Assembly (NCBI RefSeq): GCF_030209445.1
Contig: NZ_JARVSD010000012.1
Coordinates: forward strand, 1 to 64,000
Source of the DNA: Promicromonospora sp. MEB111
GTDB lineage: Bacteria > Actinomycetota > Actinomycetes > Actinomycetales > Cellulomonadaceae
Length of the DNA stretch: 64,000 nt
Direction: 5' to 3'
Shown: positions 34,340 to 42,852 of the stretch, piece after piece
How the letters are laid out: each line of letters opens with the position of its first letter
How positions within the stretch are numbered: the first letter of the stretch is position 1
Position numbers and translations under genes: made by a program
Notes under the pieces: generated by a model
Told to the model about the DNA's origin: nothing
What the model saw: the letters and a program-made list of their open reading frames with translations, nothing else
Databases searched by the model: none

Positions 34340-34981
34340 TCAGGAGACCGTCCAGCGCTGGTTGTCCCCGGCGTGGCAGCCGTAAACGATCGCGGGCGTG
34401 CCGTTGTCCGTGAGCGCGTTCGACACGTCCAGGCACAGCCCGGTCGCGGCGTTGCGCACCGTGCCGTCCGCCTGCGGGGCCCACTGCTGGTTGGCGCCGC
34501 CGTGGCACGTCCAGACCTGGGCGGCGGTGCCCTGCTGGCCACCGCTCGGGTCGTCCAGGCACAGCGTCCCGAGCACGCGCAGCTCCCCGGCGGCCGACGC
34601 CGTCCACTGCTGGGCCGGCGACCCGTTGCAGTCGTAGATCTGCAGCGCCGCGCCGTCCGCGGCGACGCCGCCGGGCACGTCGAGGCAGCGGCCGGACGCC
34701 ACGCCCTGCAGCGTGACGGGCGCCGGCTCGGGCGGCGGGGCGCTCGGGGTGGGCGACGGCTCCGGGCTCGCCGGGGCGCTGACCGGGCTCGCCCCGGTGG
34801 GGCTCGGCACCGCGCTCGCGGAGGCGCCTGCCGTGGCCTGCCCGGCGGCGTCCTGCCCGGACACGTCCTGGCCCAGCACCCAGATCGTGCCCATCACCGC
34901 ACCGAACGCCAGCAGGGCGGCGAGCACCCACACGAGCAGGCTGACGGGCGGGCGCCGACGCGCCGTGACGTGGTCGTACAC
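34340..34981 (-). CDS. Membrane-anchored ricin-type beta-trefoil (CBM13-like) lectin
   Basis: GTG 34981 follows a gaaggag site. A short basic N-terminus leads into one membrane helix (VSLLVWVLAALLAFGAVMGT), then an Ala/Ser/Pro-rich stalk of about 60 residues, then one beta-trefoil with three QxW repeats (CNGSPAQQW, CHGGANQQW, CHAGDNQRW). There is no catalytic domain. It would display a carbohydrate-binding domain on the outer face of the membrane, perhaps to hold polysaccharide near the secreted glycosidases encoded on either side. Confidence 0.85.
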   Translation of the reverse strand: MYDHVTARRRPPVSLLVWVLAALLAFGAVMGTIWVLGQDVSGQDAAGQATAGASASAVPSPTGASPVSAPASPEPSPTPSAPPPEPAPVTLQGVASGRCLDVPGGVAADGAALQIYDCNGSPAQQWTASAAGELRVLGTLCLDDPSGGQQGTAAQVWTCHGGANQQWAPQADGTVRNAATGLCLDVSNALTDNGTPAIVYGCHAGDNQRWTVS

Positions 34982-35070
34982 CCTGGTGCTCCTTCTCGGT
35001 CGGTCCGCTCGCGTGCGTCCGCGCCGCACCCTACTCGGTCCGCGCCGCCTGCCGGGTGCAGGATCGGGGG

Positions 35071-35868
35071 ATGGCCGCGCACACGGAACCGACCAGCCGC
35101 ACCGTCCACGAGCCTGGACCCACGGGCCGCACCGCCCCACACTCGTACGTCGTGACCGGCGGCGGGCAGGGCGTGGGCCGCGCGATCGCGCTGCGGCTCG
35201 CCGCCGAGGGCCACGTCGTGGTGCTGGACCTCGCCGGGCCGCTCGGCTGGGAGCATCCCCGCGTCGCGCTCGTCAGCGGCGACGCGGCGGATCCCGACGT
35301 CGCCCGTCGGGCCGCCGACGCCGCGGAGGCGGCGGCACCGCTGGCCGGCTGGGTCAACAACGCCGCGGTCTTCCGGGACGCGCCGATCACCGCGCCGCCG
35401 TCCGACGTGCTCGGGCTCGTCACGGCGAACCTGGCCCTCGCGGTCACGGGCTGCCACACCGCCGTCGGGCACCTCCTGCGGCACGGGCGGCCCGGCGCGA
35501 TCGTCAACGTCTCGTCGCACCAGGCGCAGCGGCCGGTGCGCGGCGCGCTGCCGTACGCCACCGCGAAGGGTGCGGTCGAGGCGCTGACCCGGGCCGTCGC
35601 CGTCGACCACGGGCCCGACGGCATCCGCACCAACGCGGTGGCCCTCGGGTCCGTGACGACGGCGCGCTACGAGGAGTACCGGCGGGACCACCCCGGCGTC
35701 GACCGGCAGATGGCCGCCCTGCACCCGCTGGGCCGGGTCGGCACGGGCGGGGAGGTTGCGGAGGTGGTCGCCTTCCTCCTGTCGGACGCCGCCGGGTTCG
35801 TCAACGGGGCGGTCCTGCCCGTCGACGGCGGACGCGCGGCGCAGGGGGCCGATCCGGAGGCCACCTGA
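35071..35868 (+). CDS. SDR family oxidoreductase
   Basis: A 265-aa classical SDR with TGGGQGVG, WVNNAAV, catalytic Ser in VNVSSHQAQ and YATAK, and a C-terminal VNGAVLPVDGGR. ATG 35071 is 6 nt after CAGGAT, so leaderless translation is likely; an ATG at 35056 would overlap that box. The substrate is unknown. It is divergent from the lectin and convergent with the large GH97 gene. Confidence 0.86.
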   Translation: MAAHTEPTSRTVHEPGPTGRTAPHSYVVTGGGQGVGRAIALRLAAEGHVVVLDLAGPLGWEHPRVALVSGDAADPDVARRAADAAEAAAPLAGWVNNAAVFRDAPITAPPSDVLGLVTANLALAVTGCHTAVGHLLRHGRPGAIVNVSSHQAQRPVRGALPYATAKGAVEALTRAVAVDHGPDGIRTNAVALGSVTTARYEEYRRDHPGVDRQMAALHPLGRVGTGGEVAEVVAFLLSDAAGFVNGAVLPVDGGRAAQGADPEAT

Positions 35869-35884
35869 CGCCGCGCGCGTGGCC

Positions 35885-35912
35885 GACGGCGCCGCCGTGC
35901 AGCGGCGCCGTC
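35885..35912. terminator. Bidirectional hairpin between convergent SDR and GH97 genes
   Basis: GACGGCGCCGC (35885-35895) is perfectly inverted at 35902-35912 with a 6-nt loop, midway between the two stop codons (35868 and 35926). It lacks a T-run, as usual in high-GC actinomycetes. Confidence 0.7.
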
Positions 35913-35925
35913 GAACCGGAGACCG

Positions 35926-38900
35926 TCAGCCGATCTCCCGCCACGGCCCGTGCCGGTCGCCCGGCTCCTGGTTGCGGGTCCACCACTTCGCCTCGTAGAG
36001 GGTGCCGTCGTGCTCCACGAACTCGCCGCTGTCGAAGATCCGCGACGGCGTCCAGACAGCGGTGCCGTCCCAGGTCTCGGTGACCTCCTGCCACGGCCCG
36101 TAGGCGGACTGGCCGGGCGTCTGGTTCTGGGTCCACCACGAGGCCTGCCAGAGCGAGCCCTGGTGCGAGACACGGTCGCCGGTGGTGTAGATGGTCCGGG
36201 CCGCCCAGACGGCGGTCTCGGGCTCGGTCAGGACCCCGGGCCGCGCCGTGACCCGCAGGTGGTCCAGGTTGACGTTGCCCGTGTCGGTGGCGGTGTGGTG
36301 CAGCAGGATCTCGTGCCGCCCGGCCGCCAGCGTGACCGGCACGCCGGGGGAGTGGTCCCAGATGCGCCACCGGTCGGCGCCCTGGCCGAGGTTCGGGAAC
36401 GCGACCGGCTGTGCCGCGCCGCCGTCCACGGAGACGGAGAGCCGGCGGTCGAGCGGCGCGACGACCATCCCGTTGGCGTACCGGAACGACAGCTCGACCG
36501 TGACGGGCGCCGCGGCCTCGTAGGTGAACCGCACGCCCGCCCCGACCTTGGTCAGGTCCCGGACGAACCCGGTGCCCGTGTAGCCGGGGTGCTCGGCGTT
36601 GGTGCGTGCGCCGCCCAGGAGGGTGGCCGTCTCCGCCTCGCTGACCTGCTCGCCGTGCTGTGCCTCGACGGCGGCGAGCAGCGTGGCCAGGGCCGCGTCG
36701 TCACCCTTGGCGTCGGCGATCCGCTCGGCCAGCACCCCCAGGGCCTCGGTCGTGGCCGCGGTGTCGCCGGCCCGGGCGTGCGCCACGGCCTGAGCTGCGG
36801 GCTGCCGCAGGGCGGTGGCGGTCGGCCCGTCGATCGCGGAGGTGCCCTCGGCGTCGCGGATCAGGTCCAGGATGCCGAACAGCCCGGCCGCGGTGCCGAG
36901 GTACGGCTCCACGATCGCGTCGATCTGGTCCGCGACGTCCGGCGGCACCGCCTCGGCGGAGGAGGTGAGCACGGCGTGGCGGACCGCCTGCATCGTCCGG
37001 CGGACGGCCGGGAAGTCGTTCTCCCGCGCCGCGTCCAGGGCCGCCTCGGCGCGCTCGGTCAGGAGCGCGGCCCGGGCCGGGGCGAGGTGCTCCGCCTCGT
37101 CGTCGATCAGGTCGGTCAGGGTCTGGTCCGGCCGCGGCAGGAGCGTCACGGCGACGGGGCGCCCGGGCGTCCCGTCGGCGCCGACGACGGCGAGCTGGTT
37201 CGCCGCCCGGTAGCCGACGTCGTCGGCCGCGACGTCGAACGTGAACGTGCGGGTCTGGCCGCCGCCCACCCGGCCGGCGGCGCCGTCGACCGTCGTGCCG
37301 TCCACGGCGACGCGGGCCTGCGCGGCCGTGGTGCCGTCGTTGCGGACGGTCGCGGTGACGGTCACGGCGGAGGCGGTCGGGTCGTAGGCGACCTCCGGCG
37401 TGCCGGCCAGGGTGAACGTCGGCGGGGTGTAGTCGTCCAGCTCCGCGAGGTCCTGCGGCGTGGCGGGCCGCAGCTTCACGGCGTGCCCGCCGCCGCCGAC
37501 CATGGAGGCGTCGATCGTGTCCGCGGCGTCCACCAGCGAGTGCGTCACCTCGACGGCGGTCGGGTTGCCCTTCCAGGACGCGTCCCCGGCGTCGGCGTAG
37601 ACGTCGGCCACGTACGTGGTGTCCGCGTCCAGGAAGGTGAGGGGAACCCGGACCGTGCGGTCCTGCTCGTCGGTGACCGACCCCAGGTACCAGGTGGACC
37701 CGCTGCGCCGGGCGGTCACGGTGTGGTCGCCGAGCGCGGCGTCGAGCACGTGCGACTCGTCCCAGACCGTCGGCATGTCCGTGAGGTAGGCGAAGGCCTC
37801 GGCGTGCTCGGCGTAGTTCTCCGGGGTGTCGGCCAGCATCTGCAGCGGGCTGGAGAACGTCGCGTAGAGCGCGAGCTGCGCCGTCGTCGTGGTCTGCACC
37901 CGGGTCCTGAGGTTCGCCGGGTCCCACGTCACGGCCAGGACGCCGGGCGTGTAGTCCGCGGGCCCGCCCATCCACCGGGTGAACGGCAGGATCGTGGCCT
38001 GCTCGGGCGGGTTGCCGCTCGCGCCCATGTAGTTGTGCTGCTCCATGCCGGCCACGCCCTCGCCCGTCATCATGTTCGGGTAGGTGCGCGACAGCCCGGT
38101 CGGCTTGATGGACTCGTGCGCGTTGACCGAGATCTCGTGCCGGGCCGCGGACTCGATGACCCGCTGGTAGTGCTTGACCGCCTCCTGGTCGTAGTGGCTG
38201 CGGTTGACGCCGCCCAGCTCGAACCGCGTGGCGTACCCGGTCTTCAGGGCGTGGATGCCCCACTCCTGGTACTGGTCGAAGATCTCGTCCATGTGCGCGT
38301 CGTAGTAGTCGACGTAGCCGCGCGTCTCGTTGTGCGCCATGAACCCGACGCCGTTCGCCTTCGCATAGGCCAGCACCTCGTCGATGTCGACGTCGGCCTG
38401 GGGCGTCACGAAGTCCTGCCCCTTCCACTCGCCGCCCGCGTTCTGGTTCCAGCCCTCGGCCAGCACGTACCTGGCCCCGGCCTCGACGGCGAGGTCCACG
38501 TACTCCTTGATGCGGGCCGTGGTGGCGCCGTGCTTGGGTCCGGCGTTCCAGGTGGTGTCACGCCGCTGCAGCTCCCACCACACCCCGACGTACGTGCCCG
38601 GGTCGATCCAGTCGGTGGTGTCCGCCGCGCCGTCGTCGTCGGAGTCGACGTCGCAGATGGCGCACGGGGCGTTGAGGTTCTCGATGAGGTGGGAGGCGGC
38701 GAGGTCGCCCGCGCTCCTGCCCACGGTGAGCGTGCGCCACGGCGTGCTGAAGCCGTCGGTGTCCACGTCGATCACCGCCTTGTCACCGTTCGGCAGCGCG
38801 ATCAGGTCCGAGACGAGCGTGCCCGGGATCGTGCCGCGCACCACCGTCATGCTCGGGAAGTCGATCAGGGCCGCCTCGTGCACGGCCAGGAACAGCCCGT

Positions 38901-39654
38901 CCGCGCGGGACAGCGTGATCGGCGTCTGCGCGGAGGCGACGTCGGGCAGCGGCTGCGTGCGGTAGTGCTGCTCGTCCGCGCTCCAGCGCGTGCCCGCCGG
39001 GATGGAGTACGCCGTGAGGTCGGCGGGCAGCGCGAACTGCGTCGCCTCGCCGGACACCACCACGCCGTCGCCGAGCGCGTCCTGCTCCGGGAAGGTGTAG
39101 CGGAAGCCCACGCCGTCGTCGAAGACGCGGAGGACCACGTCCAGCTCGACGCCGGAGGCCTCGTGCACGGCGTGCACCGTCAGCTCGTTCGCGTGGTTGC
39201 GCACCCGGGCGTCGTTGCCCCAGGCCGGGGTCCAGGTCTCGTCGACGACGGCGCGCTCGGTGGACTCGACGGTCAGCCCCGTCGTCAGGTCCACGGCGGG
39301 CTCCCGCAGCGTCAGGCCGAGGCCCGACGGCGCGACGACGGTGGTGGTCCCGTCCCGCACGACCTCGTACGTGAGGGTCCCGTCGACGACGTCCACGGTG
39401 GCCTCGATCGACCGGTCCGGCGACGACACCGTCCAGCCGTCGAGCACACCCGCCGGCTCCTGAGTCGTCTCCTGTGTCGCTGCGGGGGCGGCGGGCGCCG
39501 GGGTGGCGGGCGCCGGGGTGGCGGCGAGCGCCGTGGGTGCGAGGGTCGCGGGCACGAGGAGCGCCAGCGCGGTGGCCGCCGCGGCCTGGGACCGGCGGAG
39601 CCTGCGCCTGCCTCCCGGTCTGCCGCTGGTTCGGTTGCCTGAGGGCAGGTGCAC
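35926..39654 (-). CDS. Large secreted GH97 glycosidase with CBM6-like and two CBM5/12 modules (inverting, SusB-type active site)
   Basis: GTG 39654 (after gggagaga) begins a long basic signal peptide. Order: signal and Ala/Pro linker (1-70), GH97 N-domain, barrel, GH97 C-domain (to about 720), CARDB-like domain (about 735-830), helical region, CBM6/35-like domain (about 1010-1130) and two chitin-binding-type CBM5/12 modules near the C-terminus (GDRVSHQGSLWQASWWTQNQ, EFVEHDGTLYEAKWWTRNQ). Glu514 in VNAHESIKPTG and Glu532 in MMTGEGVAGME correspond to the base/acid of inverting SusB-like alpha-glucosidases, and the nucleophile Asp of retaining members is replaced (LKTGYATR). It probably attacks alpha-glucans, possibly in fungal walls. 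Confidence 0.9.
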   Translation of the reverse strand: MHLPSGNRTSGRPGGRRRLRRSQAAAATALALLVPATLAPTALAATPAPATPAPAAPAATQETTQEPAGVLDGWTVSSPDRSIEATVDVVDGTLTYEVVRDGTTTVVAPSGLGLTLREPAVDLTTGLTVESTERAVVDETWTPAWGNDARVRNHANELTVHAVHEASGVELDVVLRVFDDGVGFRYTFPEQDALGDGVVVSGEATQFALPADLTAYSIPAGTRWSADEQHYRTQPLPDVASAQTPITLSRADGLFLAVHEAALIDFPSMTVVRGTIPGTLVSDLIALPNGDKAVIDVDTDGFSTPWRTLTVGRSAGDLAASHLIENLNAPCAICDVDSDDDGAADTTDWIDPGTYVGVWWELQRRDTTWNAGPKHGATTARIKEYVDLAVEAGARYVLAEGWNQNAGGEWKGQDFVTPQADVDIDEVLAYAKANGVGFMAHNETRGYVDYYDAHMDEIFDQYQEWGIHALKTGYATRFELGGVNRSHYDQEAVKHYQRVIESAARHEISVNAHESIKPTGLSRTYPNMMTGEGVAGMEQHNYMGASGNPPEQATILPFTRWMGGPADYTPGVLAVTWDPANLRTRVQTTTTAQLALYATFSSPLQMLADTPENYAEHAEAFAYLTDMPTVWDESHVLDAALGDHTVTARRSGSTWYLGSVTDEQDRTVRVPLTFLDADTTYVADVYADAGDASWKGNPTAVEVTHSLVDAADTIDASMVGGGGHAVKLRPATPQDLAELDDYTPPTFTLAGTPEVAYDPTASAVTVTATVRNDGTTAAQARVAVDGTTVDGAAGRVGGGQTRTFTFDVAADDVGYRAANQLAVVGADGTPGRPVAVTLLPRPDQTLTDLIDDEAEHLAPARAALLTERAEAALDAARENDFPAVRRTMQAVRHAVLTSSAEAVPPDVADQIDAIVEPYLGTAAGLFGILDLIRDAEGTSAIDGPTATALRQPAAQAVAHARAGDTAATTEALGVLAERIADAKGDDAALATLLAAVEAQHGEQVSEAETATLLGGARTNAEHPGYTGTGFVRDLTKVGAGVRFTYEAAAPVTVELSFRYANGMVVAPLDRRLSVSVDGGAAQPVAFPNLGQGADRWRIWDHSPGVPVTLAAGRHEILLHHTATDTGNVNLDHLRVTARPGVLTEPETAVWAARTIYTTGDRVSHQGSLWQASWWTQNQTPGQSAYGPWQEVTETWDGTAVWTPSRIFDSGEFVEHDGTLYEAKWWTRNQEPGDRHGPWREIG

Positions 39655-39713
39655 GTTCTCTCCCGGACGTCGGTGTCGGCGGCGCCGGATTGCCTCGATG
39701 CAGACCAGCGGCA

Positions 39714-39749
39714 GGAAAGAGTTTTCCCAGCCGTCCCCTGCGCTGTCAA
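39714..39749 (-). promoter_or_regulatory. Promoter and dyad upstream of the large GH97 gene
   Basis: On the minus strand TTGACA (complement of 39744-39749) and AAAACT (complement of 39720-39725) are 18 bp apart. The -10 box lies inside GGAAAGAGTTTTCC (39714-39727), a dyad with 5-bp arms that could be a LacI-family operator. Distance to the start codon is about 60 nt. Confidence 0.45.
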
Positions 39750-39766
39750 GGCGGCCCCGGCAGCTT

Positions 39767-40408
39767 TCACCCGCCGTCGGCCACGACCTCCCGCACCCAG
39801 GCGTCACCCTCCGGGCGGAAGCCCACGCCGCGCAGGTACGCGTGCTCGCCCGGCGCGGCCTGCGGCACGACGACGCGGTCGAACCCCTTGGCCGCGAAGA
39901 TCCCGCTGCGCCGGTACACGAACTCGCCGGGCGTCAGGTCGCGGAACCGCCTGGACACCCAGTCGAGCTCCACCACGCCGGCACCGTCCCCGGCGTCGCG
40001 CACCTCCACCACGCCCACCGTCTCGTCGCCGCGCTGCACCAGGAACGCCGAACGCTCCTCACCCGGCTCCGGCTGCGCCACGAAGTCCGGGGCGAAGGTC
40101 GCGATGTCGGCCGCGTGCGTACGCAGCACGTGCAGCAGGTACGCGTCGTCCGGCGCCACCTCCACCACCTCGTACACCGCGGCGTCGTGGCGCTCGCGGT
40201 TCAGGCGCAGCAGCCAGTAGACGTTGATGAGGCTGATCGCGGCGTTCATCGCGAAGAACGGCCAGATTCCGAGGACCGCGTTGTACGCGGTGGCGATCAG
40301 GGAGCCGGTCAGGTTGAGCCAGCGGAAGCGGAACACCCGCGCCTGCGTGAGGGACAGGACGACGAGCACCGAGCCGACCCAGCCGGCGATCTCGAGCCAG
40401 GGGAACAT
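39767..40408 (-). CDS. YgjV-like membrane protein with C-terminal acetyltransferase-like domain
   Basis: Residues 1-75 contain three membrane segments (EIAGWVGSVLVVLSLTQARV, LNLTGSLIATAYNAVLGIWP, FFAMNAAISLINVYWLL) of the YgjV/SemiSWEET-like inner-membrane family. The remaining 135 residues (DETVGVVEVRD, VVELDWVSRRFRDLTPGEFV, RGVGFRPEGDAWVREV) look like a degenerate GNAT fold. TAGAGT stands 6 nt before the ATG, suggesting a leaderless transcript. Function unknown. Confidence 0.72.
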   Translation of the reverse strand: MFPWLEIAGWVGSVLVVLSLTQARVFRFRWLNLTGSLIATAYNAVLGIWPFFAMNAAISLINVYWLLRLNRERHDAAVYEVVEVAPDDAYLLHVLRTHAADIATFAPDFVAQPEPGEERSAFLVQRGDETVGVVEVRDAGDGAGVVELDWVSRRFRDLTPGEFVYRRSGIFAAKGFDRVVVPQAAPGEHAYLRGVGFRPEGDAWVREVVADGG

Positions 40409-40429
40409 GCCCTGACTCTAGGCGGGCGC

Positions 40430-40446
40430 GGACGGCGCGGCCGTCC
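40430..40446. terminator. Short GC hairpin between two minus-strand genes
   Basis: GGACGGC (40430-40436) and GCCGTCC (40440-40446) form a 7-bp stem with a 3-nt loop just after the stop of the 100-aa hypothetical gene and before the YgjV-like gene promoter. A terminator role is plausible. Confidence 0.45.
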
Positions 40447-40457
40447 TCACCGGGCTC

Positions 40458-40760
40458 TCACCAGGACCAGCCGCGCGAGCTGAGCTCCAGCTCCTCCCGC
40501 AGCCGTTCGTCCGCGGCCGAGCGCTCGCTCGCGCGCAACGGGTCCGCGTCGGTGGGCAGGTCCGCGAGGCGGCACGCCTCGCGCAGGAGCGCGTCGTAGG
40601 CGTTCTGCACCGCGAACCAGTGGTGGGCGCGGGCGTACAGGCCGGGATCCTCCTCGACGTGGCGCAGCTCGGCCGCGAGCTGGCCCAGCCGGGACTGCAG
40701 CCGCAGGGTCACCAGCGGGTCGGGTGCCGGCTTCTGGCGGGTCAGGAAGGTCCAGCCCAT
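40458..40760 (-). CDS. Hypothetical protein, 100 aa
   Basis: A small charged, mostly helical protein (RLQSRLGQLAAELRHVEEDP, HHWFAVQNAYDALLREACRL, ERSAADERLREELELSS) without membrane segments or Cys. I do not recognise a family. Codon use fits a real gene and the frame has no overlapping competitor. It stands alone between the repeat protein and the YgjV-like gene. Confidence 0.65.
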   Translation of the reverse strand: MGWTFLTRQKPAPDPLVTLRLQSRLGQLAAELRHVEEDPGLYARAHHWFAVQNAYDALLREACRLADLPTDADPLRASERSAADERLREELELSSRGWSW

Positions 40761-40866
40761 GGGGTGTCACCGCCACGTCGTCGTCGCGGAAGGGGTACCT
40801 GTCCAGCGTAGGTCCGCGGGACCGGGACGGCTATCCCGGCCCCGCGGATTCCTGCCCCGCTCCGGG

Positions 40867-42432
40867 TCAGTCGGAGTAGCAGAGGTCGCCCTCGCACCCC
40901 GCCCGCACGTCCGAGCCGTGCACGCCCATCACGACGGCGCCCCCGGTGTCGCTGTCACCGATCTGGGTGTTGACCGGTCCGGTGCCGCCGATCACGACGT
41001 TCGAGTCGTCGTAGGTGACCACGTTGCGGTCGCCCCGGCTCCGGATCGAGACGTCGTCGAACCCGTCGGCGCCGATGACGAGGGCGCCGTTGCCGGTGGC
41101 CGACGACTCGCCCTCGTCCGTCACGGTGGCCTGGCCCGTGGTGGTGGGCCCGGTCGTGGCGGGTGCGGCCGGCCCGGCGGGCGACGCCGCGGGGCCTTGT
41201 TCGCCGGCGCCCTGCTCGTCGGCGCCGTCCTGGGGCTCCTCGTCCTCCTCGTCCTCGCCGTCCTCGTCCTCGCTGTCCTCTTCCTCGCCTTCCTCCTCGT
41301 CCTCCGTGTCCTCGGCGTCACCCGAGTTGCCCGACCGGACCACGGACCCGGTCACGTCGACCGCGTTGAGGCCGCTGGAGTCGGTGTCGCCGGTGTTCGC
41401 GTTGATCCGGCCGTCCCGGCCGAGGAACACGTTCGAGTCGTCGTACGTGACGATCTGGCCGCTGCCGACGACGCTCACCGAGTGGTCCTCGAAGCCGCTG
41501 ATCGCCATGGAGCTGCCCTGCCCGTACCCCAGGAGCATGCCGCCGAACGAGTCGTTCTGGTGCGTGCTCGCCGTGGTTCCGCCCTGCGCTGCCGACGACG
41601 CCGGAGACGACGCCGGAGCCGCAGCGGTGGGCGGTGCCGTGACGCTCGACGCGCCGGAGCGCAGCCCCGAGCCGTCGGAACCGAGCGCGAGCACGCCACT
41701 GGAGGAGACGGCGCCCGTGTTCGCCACGAGCTGCCCGTCGGCCCCCACGTAGACGATCGAGCCGTCGGCGGCAAGCACCTGATAGCTGACCCGTCGGTCC
41801 TGCGGAGCCTGCCGGCCCGCCTGACCCTGCTGGTCTTGTCGGCCCTCCGGCAGTGCCGCCGAACCGGGTTGCCGCCCGGTCGGCACCACGACCACGCGGG
41901 CCGCCGGTCCGCCGGCGGCGGCCGCCTGCCCCGGCGTCGTCGGCGTGGCACCGGGCACTGCCTGGACGGCGGCGCCGGTCCCGGGAACGGACGCGGCGGA
42001 TGCGGCGGCAACAGGAGCCGACGCACCGTCCGCCGTGCCGGGCGCTGCGGTACCGCCCGCCGCCGACGGGTGCGCCCCCGCCGTCGTCCCGGGTACCTCC
42101 GTCGCGCCCGAACCGTCCGGGGCGACCATGAGCACCACCGGCGGCGCGGCCGCCTGTGGCGTGGTCACGTACACGTCGCCCGCCTGCGCGGGGCTCGTCG
42201 CTGCTGCCGGCGCCGCCACGGGGGTGGTCCGGACGGCACCGCCCAGGACGTCGTGCGCCACCCAGGCGCACATCCCGGCGACGGCGACGATCACCGCACA
42301 GGCCTGATAGCTCAGGCCGTGCGGCGCGCGGTCCACGGACCGGTTCTTGGAACCATGCTCCTTGTCCGGGTGCTTCGTGTTGTGGTGGTACTTGTTCTCG
42401 TGCTTCGTGTTCCGGCCGTTCGGGGTGGACAT
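40867..42432 (-). CDS. Membrane-anchored three-repeat protein with acidic linker, function unknown
   Basis: ATG 42432 follows a ggaaggag site. Residues 1-40 are His/Lys/Asn-rich and cytoplasmic, 41-63 a membrane helix, 65-210 an Ala/Pro/Gly-rich linker. Three related modules follow: 216-260, 310-368 and 451-512. Modules 2 and 3 share VTYDDSNV, then N-x-x-x-GD-x-D and VR-S/A-G; module 1 keeps the ANTG and LRSG parts. A linker of about 30 residues, mostly Glu and Asp (373-400), separates modules 2 and 3. The C-terminus has a CEGDLC pair. The repeats look like a beta-solenoid or adhesive surface domain. I know no named family for this. Confidence 0.75.
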   Translation of the reverse strand: MSTPNGRNTKHENKYHHNTKHPDKEHGSKNRSVDRAPHGLSYQACAVIVAVAGMCAWVAHDVLGGAVRTTPVAAPAAATSPAQAGDVYVTTPQAAAPPVVLMVAPDGSGATEVPGTTAGAHPSAAGGTAAPGTADGASAPVAAASAASVPGTGAAVQAVPGATPTTPGQAAAAGGPAARVVVVPTGRQPGSAALPEGRQDQQGQAGRQAPQDRRVSYQVLAADGSIVYVGADGQLVANTGAVSSSGVLALGSDGSGLRSGASSVTAPPTAAAPASSPASSAAQGGTTASTHQNDSFGGMLLGYGQGSSMAISGFEDHSVSVVGSGQIVTYDDSNVFLGRDGRINANTGDTDSSGLNAVDVTGSVVRSGNSGDAEDTEDEEEGEEEDSEDEDGEDEEDEEPQDGADEQGAGEQGPAASPAGPAAPATTGPTTTGQATVTDEGESSATGNGALVIGADGFDDVSIRSRGDRNVVTYDDSNVVIGGTGPVNTQIGDSDTGGAVVMGVHGSDVRAGCEGDLCYSD

Positions 42433-42850
42433 CCCGCTCTCCTTCCAGCCGCGCGAGGGGCGCCGCCGGTGGGACCTCACGCCGTACCGGCATGCCGGTA
42501 CCGGGCGTCGGTGGCTCGCAGATCGCGGGAGTCCGGCGATCGCATGGCGGGTCGGAGACCGTGCGCCGCTCGCGGTCGAGTTGTGCGACAGTCACGCCCG
42601 GGCGCGATACGCGCGGGCGTTCCACGGAGCCCACCGCACGGCCGGTGGTCCTGCGTCCGGCCGCGGAGCCTCCCGCGGGAACGGACCGGGGTACGCGGGT
42701 CGGGCCGACCGTGGCTGAACCGCCGGACGGGCACTGCCGCACTGCCCGGTGCTGTGGCACCTGCGACGATACGCCGATGTATCCGACGCCGCGCCCGAAG
42801 GGACGGGATTCACCCGCCCGGCGCGGACGGGTGGATCGGCTAGACTCGGG
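42433..42850. other. Gene-free interval upstream of the repeat protein
   Basis: About 420 bp hold no credible coding region on either strand; reading frames here lack start sites with ribosome-binding sites and continue the composition of neighbours. A small dyad CGGGCA/TGCCCG occurs near 42727-42746. The interval must contain the promoter of the repeat-protein gene (minus strand) and that of the candidate RNA at 42853. Confidence 0.5.
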
Positions 42851-42852
42851 GC

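Noticed and set aside
35950-39642. A 1230-codon open frame opposite the large GH97 gene
   Set aside because: Same reason; the minus strand has signal peptide, catalytic Glu residues and CBM modules in order, the plus strand has none.
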